NCBI GenBank assembly: GCA_000433515.1
Contig: FR891137.1
Span: forward strand, 1 to 5,836
Direction of reading: 5' to 3'
DNA length: 5,836 nucleotides
From: Candidatus Colimorpha enterica
Lineage (GTDB): Bacteria > Bacillota > Clostridia > Oscillospirales > CAG-272
Below are positions 3,381-5,836 of the stretch, piece by piece; position 1 is the first letter of the stretch; each line of letters begins with the position of its first letter. The translations under genes and the position numbers were made by a program. The notes under the pieces are model-generated. The model saw only the letters and a program-made list of their open reading frames with translations. It had not been told where the DNA came from and did no database searches.

Positions 3381-5141
3381 TTACTTTTTGTCTCCGGCAG
3401 CCGTCTCGTAGCCGACGTTGTCGGGATATTTGCTTATATTCCTGAGAACCGCCTTGGTAAAGGTGCTGTAGCCGTAATAAGAACTGCCGAGCTTTGAAAT
3501 GTCAGAGGATTTGAGGTACGCATCCTGAAGCTGGACAAGCGGCATGACCGGCATATCCTTAATAAGCATAGCCTCCGCCTCATGGAGAAGAGCGGCTCTC
3601 TTTGCCGCATCGGTCTCGGCGAATGCCTCAGTGATCTTCTTGTCGTATTCCTCGCTGTAATACCCGCTTATGTGGGGGGTAAGCTCATAGTCGTCGTTGT
3701 CGATGACTCCGCTTGCAAAGGCTTTTGCGTACATTGCAAGGTTCGGGAAAGCATCGGTTGAAAGCATGAGGTTGTCGGTCAGGATAACGTCAAAGTTCCC
3801 CGCGTCGTAAGCCTCGTTGTAGAGGTTGGAGACAAGATCGTATTCCTGATCGTTGGTATACTTCTTGTATCCCAGCGCCTCGACAGTGACCTTGAAGCCG
3901 AGGGTTTCCCAGGCGGTCTTTACGTACTCGGCAACAGCCTTGTCGGTGTCCCTGTCGTGAATCGTGAGCTTTATGTCGCCGCCGTTTACGCCCGCCTTCT
4001 TAAGCAGAGCCTTTGCCGAATCAACGTTTGCCGATGCGGAGATCAGCTCCTCCGACGCGCCGGAACGGAAGGACTTCTTTGATGAAGGGCTTTTTTCGAA
4101 CACACCGTCGGAAATAAGTCCCGCGGCAGGCTTTGCAAATACAAGGGTATCCGCGATCTTGCTTCTGTCAAGAGCAAGAGAAAGCGCGTTTCTTACGTCC
4201 GCGTTGTCAAACGGCGCGGTTTTTGTATTGAATATGAAGGAAAGCACCGACATGGATCCGGAAACCGATGCCTTGCTACTGTAATCGGCTCTCTTTGAAA
4301 GCGCGATCTCGGAGAGGTACACAAGGTCGCCGGACTCGAAATCGGCAAGATTCTCCTCTGCGGTCTTTTTGTAGTTGATGACAAGACGGTAGGGAGTGAC
4401 GGACTTCTTTATGCTGTCCTCTTCGATGTTGCGGTAGTAATATCTGTTGCGCTCAAGCACAAGCTTTTCGCCGGGAGTATAGGTCCTTACAAAGAACGGA
4501 CCGTTTCCGACGAGTATCTGGGAGCTTGACGACCAGTCTGCCTTGACCTTGTCAACCGCGTTTTCGCGAAGCGGCACAAGCATGGGGCTTGCAAGATACT
4601 CGTAGAACTTATTATAATCCGTCTTGCCCTCGAATTCGATTCTCAGGACATTGGAGGCAACGTCGGTGACACCGAGGTCGTCGATTGACAGGTCGCCCCT
4701 GTTGACGTCGCGTGCATTCTTTATTGCGAAGAGCATGCTTGCGGCTTCTCCGCGGAACTCGGACTCAAGGATGCGCTTCCATGCGTAGATGTAATCGGCA
4801 GCCTGAACCTGCGTGCCGTCGCTCCAGTACGCATTTTTCAGCGTGATCTCAATGGCATAGTAATCATCGGAAGGCCTGTCAAGGACCTTTACGCTTTTGG
4901 CCTGATTCTTTACCGGCTTACCCTTTGAATCGGCACTGAAAAGCCCCTCGTAGATAAGTCCCAGCACCTTTGTCGTTGCCTTGTCAAGGTTCGAGTATGC
5001 CGGATCGAAATTCGTGATCTCGGTAGAAAGGTACACCGGGATTATTGCGCCCGGGTCTTCGTTCGTAAGGTCTTTGGTGCAGCCCGCCGAAGCCATGAGA
5101 ACGGCTGAGATGCAGAGCAGCAGAGCAATGATTTTTTTCAT
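3381..5141 (-). CDS. oppA: Peptide ABC transporter substrate-binding lipoprotein (OppA type, SBP family 5)
   Basis: 586 residues, a normal length for the family. MKKIIALLLCISAVLMASAGC is a lipoprotein signal with Cys21 as the anchor (S-A-G-C). Family 5 landmarks appear in order: NFDPAYSN...GLIYEGLF (44-68), ITLKNAYWSDGT with AADYIYAWKRIL (99-125), VGNGPFFVRTY (211-221) and LVLERNRYYY (227-236), FNTKTAPFDNADVRNALSLALDR (304-326), and an ending DMPVMPLVQL. Known role: binds oligopeptides outside the membrane and hands them to an Opp-type permease (OppBCDF). No permease genes are in the window, so this is either an orphan receptor or served by a distant transporter. The ligand could differ (dipeptides, nickel, signalling peptides), so the symbol names the family only. 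Start: ATG 5141 opens the signal peptide; a purine-rich GAGGGGG SD lies at 5152-5158. Own promoter and own terminator flank it, so it is monocistronic. gpr is divergent. Confidence 0.93.
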   Translation of the reverse strand: MKKIIALLLCISAVLMASAGCTKDLTNEDPGAIIPVYLSTEITNFDPAYSNLDKATTKVLGLIYEGLFSADSKGKPVKNQAKSVKVLDRPSDDYYAIEITLKNAYWSDGTQVQAADYIYAWKRILESEFRGEAASMLFAIKNARDVNRGDLSIDDLGVTDVASNVLRIEFEGKTDYNKFYEYLASPMLVPLRENAVDKVKADWSSSSQILVGNGPFFVRTYTPGEKLVLERNRYYYRNIEEDSIKKSVTPYRLVINYKKTAEENLADFESGDLVYLSEIALSKRADYSSKASVSGSMSVLSFIFNTKTAPFDNADVRNALSLALDRSKIADTLVFAKPAAGLISDGVFEKSPSSKKSFRSGASEELISASANVDSAKALLKKAGVNGGDIKLTIHDRDTDKAVAEYVKTAWETLGFKVTVEALGYKKYTNDQEYDLVSNLYNEAYDAGNFDVILTDNLMLSTDAFPNLAMYAKAFASGVIDNDDYELTPHISGYYSEEYDKKITEAFAETDAAKRAALLHEAEAMLIKDMPVMPLVQLQDAYLKSSDISKLGSSYYGYSTFTKAVLRNISKYPDNVGYETAAGDKK

Positions 5142-5237
5142 TCGGAAATATCCCCCTCGGTACTTGGTTAATGAAACCGGATACGCAGAAATCGCTCCGG
5201 AGCCGTTACGTATTAAACGGAATCTATAACTCTTTAG

Positions 5238-5266
5238 ATTATATCACTTTTTTTCGCTTTAATCAA
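5238..5266 (-). promoter_or_regulatory. Extended -10 promoter of the oppA-like gene
   Basis: On the minus strand TTGATT (5261-5266) is 17 bases from a perfect TATAAT (5238-5243), which is preceded by TGA as an extended -10. Start is expected near 5231, giving a leader of about 90 bases. This is a standard vegetative promoter. Confidence 0.75.
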
Positions 5267-5311
5267 TAGTTTCTTGTGAATCGGGGCAGAATAAATTTCA
5301 GATTCGGTCAA

Positions 5312-5343
5312 TTGCACAATTACGGGGGTGGTTTTTTGTGCAA
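5312..5343 (+). repeat. 30-bp palindromic motif, copy 3 (plus orientation)
   Basis: TTGCACAA (5312-5319) and TTGTGCAA (5336-5343) are perfect 8-bp inverted arms. The TGCAC-to-GTGCA core (5313-5342) is 30 bp, the same length as copy 2, and aligns to it without gaps (22 of 30 identical by eye). The shared parts are the central GGGG and the terminal T5GTGCA. It lies about 107 bases upstream of gpr with its G-rich strand equal to the gpr coding strand. Confidence 0.55.
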
Positions 5344-5449
5344 ATATTACAATAATATTTTGCTCCGGCGGCGGAACAATAAGGCCGGAAGCTCCGGAAT
5401 CTTTAATATCTTATAAAAACCGGCAGGCAAACGCGAAAGGAAGGGTACT

Positions 5450-5836
5450 ATGGCGCTGAAAAACAGCAGCGGCGGGCAGTACAGCCGCACCGACATTGCC
5501 GAGGAATGCTGCGACGGCATTGATCTTGAACAGGGCGGACACGGCATACGCTTCAAGGAATACAGATCGCACGGCGTGCCGGTCACCCGGCTTGAGATAT
5601 TGTCCGGAGAGGGAGAGCGGCTTATCGGGAAGCCGGTCGGAAGCTACATCACCCTGAATGTGGGAAAGCTGTGGCTTGCCGACCGCGCGACGTTTGCAAG
5701 GACTGCGGAAGCACTTGCCGCCGAGCTGAAGGGGATTTCGGAATCCCTCTGTCCGGGCGCGGAGAGCGTGCTTGTGGCGGGGCTCGGCAACCGGTACATC
5801 GCCTCCGACGCAATAGGACCGCTCGCCGTCAGGGAT
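5450..5836 (+). CDS. gpr: Germination protease GPR (spore protease, peptidase M63), 3' end outside window
   Basis: First 129 codons, open to the right edge. Landmarks of GPR: RTDIAEE at 13-19, where the family has RTDLAxE just after the autocleaved propeptide; GIRF (32-35) and EIL (49-51); IGKPVGSYITL (59-69), matching the family's (G)K-x-x-G-x-YxTLE; and VLVAGLGNRYIASDAIGP (107-124), matching VGLGNWNVTPDALGP. Asp120 aligns with a conserved Asp proposed as catalytic. Full GPRs have about 320-370 residues, so roughly a third is present. Known role: made as a zymogen in the forespore, self-processed late in sporulation, and at germination it cleaves small acid-soluble spore proteins that coat the DNA. 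Its presence marks the host as a spore former. Start: AAAGGAAGGG at 5436-5445 with AAGGA 8 bases before ATG. In many Firmicutes gpr sits beside rpsT and spoIIP; here its divergent neighbour is an oppA-like gene. The right-hand neighbour is not visible. Confidence 0.9.
   Translation, partial: MALKNSSGGQYSRTDIAEECCDGIDLEQGGHGIRFKEYRSHGVPVTRLEILSGEGERLIGKPVGSYITLNVGKLWLADRATFARTAEALAAELKGISESLCPGAESVLVAGLGNRYIASDAIGPLAVRD

Larger units (their letters stand above)
5142..5449. other. 308-base divergent intergenic region between oppA and gpr
   Basis: The left 90 bases are the predicted oppA leader, with a GCTCCGGAGC palindrome (5192-5201) and a CCGTT/AACGG pairing but no riboswitch class I recognise. 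The oppA promoter is at 5238-5266, the third palindromic motif copy at 5313-5342, and an A/T-rich stretch at 5343-5360. Between 5361 and 5400 TCCGG, CCGGA and TCCGG alternate, allowing competing small hairpins (for example 5385-5389 with 5393-5397). I see no convincing housekeeping or forespore sigma promoter for gpr; AATAATA at 5351-5357 resembles the sigma-G -10 (CATWMTA) but has no matching -35. Confidence 0.55.

Noticed and set aside
5142..5231. Riboswitch in the oppA leader
   Set aside because: Only small palindromes (GCTCCGGAGC, CCGTT/AACGG) are present, with no conserved core of a riboswitch class and no terminator-antiterminator pair.

Overview
The window looks like chromosomal DNA of an anaerobic, endospore-forming Clostridia member, most likely of the Oscillospiraceae/Ruminococcaceae type found in gut. 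The evidence is the start of a germination protease gene (gpr), a DUF4364 gene, a CxxC-x17-CxxC zinc-ribbon gene and a SigH-like sigma gene, all with Gram-positive Shine-Dalgarno sites, G/C-rich third codon positions in genes and A/T-rich intergenic DNA. The taxonomic placement is inferred from gene families, not from a marker gene. I see no phage, transposase, CRISPR, rRNA or tRNA.

Layout. Five genes lie on the minus strand and one on the plus strand. From left to right: the 5' part (325 codons) of a family-1 type sugar-binding lipoprotein (1-976, runs off the left edge); a 396-base regulatory intergenic region with a cre-like operator and two promoter-proximal inverted repeats; a 91-aa double zinc-ribbon protein (1373-1648) with an intrinsic terminator; a SigH-like sigma factor (1792-2319) whose start is a GTG set by a strong SD, with a near-consensus promoter; a 217-base gap with a compound palindrome; a DUF4364 winged-helix protein (2537-3091); a 289-base gap with a cluster of tight hairpins and the terminator of the next gene; an OppA-type peptide-binding lipoprotein (3381-5141) with an extended -10 promoter; and, divergently, the first 129 codons of gpr (5450-5836, runs off the right edge).

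How the genes relate. This is not one operon: each minus-strand gene is separated from the next by 140-400 bases, several with their own promoter or terminator. The two lipoproteins serve solute uptake (carbohydrate and peptide). The sigma factor, DUF4364 protein and zinc-ribbon protein are regulatory or unknown. gpr belongs to spore germination.

The most unusual content is intergenic: (a) three 30-bp copies of a palindromic motif of form TGCAC-N20-GTGCA with a conserved central G4 and T5 tract, in two separate intergenic regions and oriented with the downstream gene; (b) a three-hairpin palindromic block at 3192-3267 resembling a dispersed REP/MITE-type repeat; (c) a 10-bp perfect palindrome centred on the -35 box of the sigma gene. 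I found no clearly novel multi-gene system.
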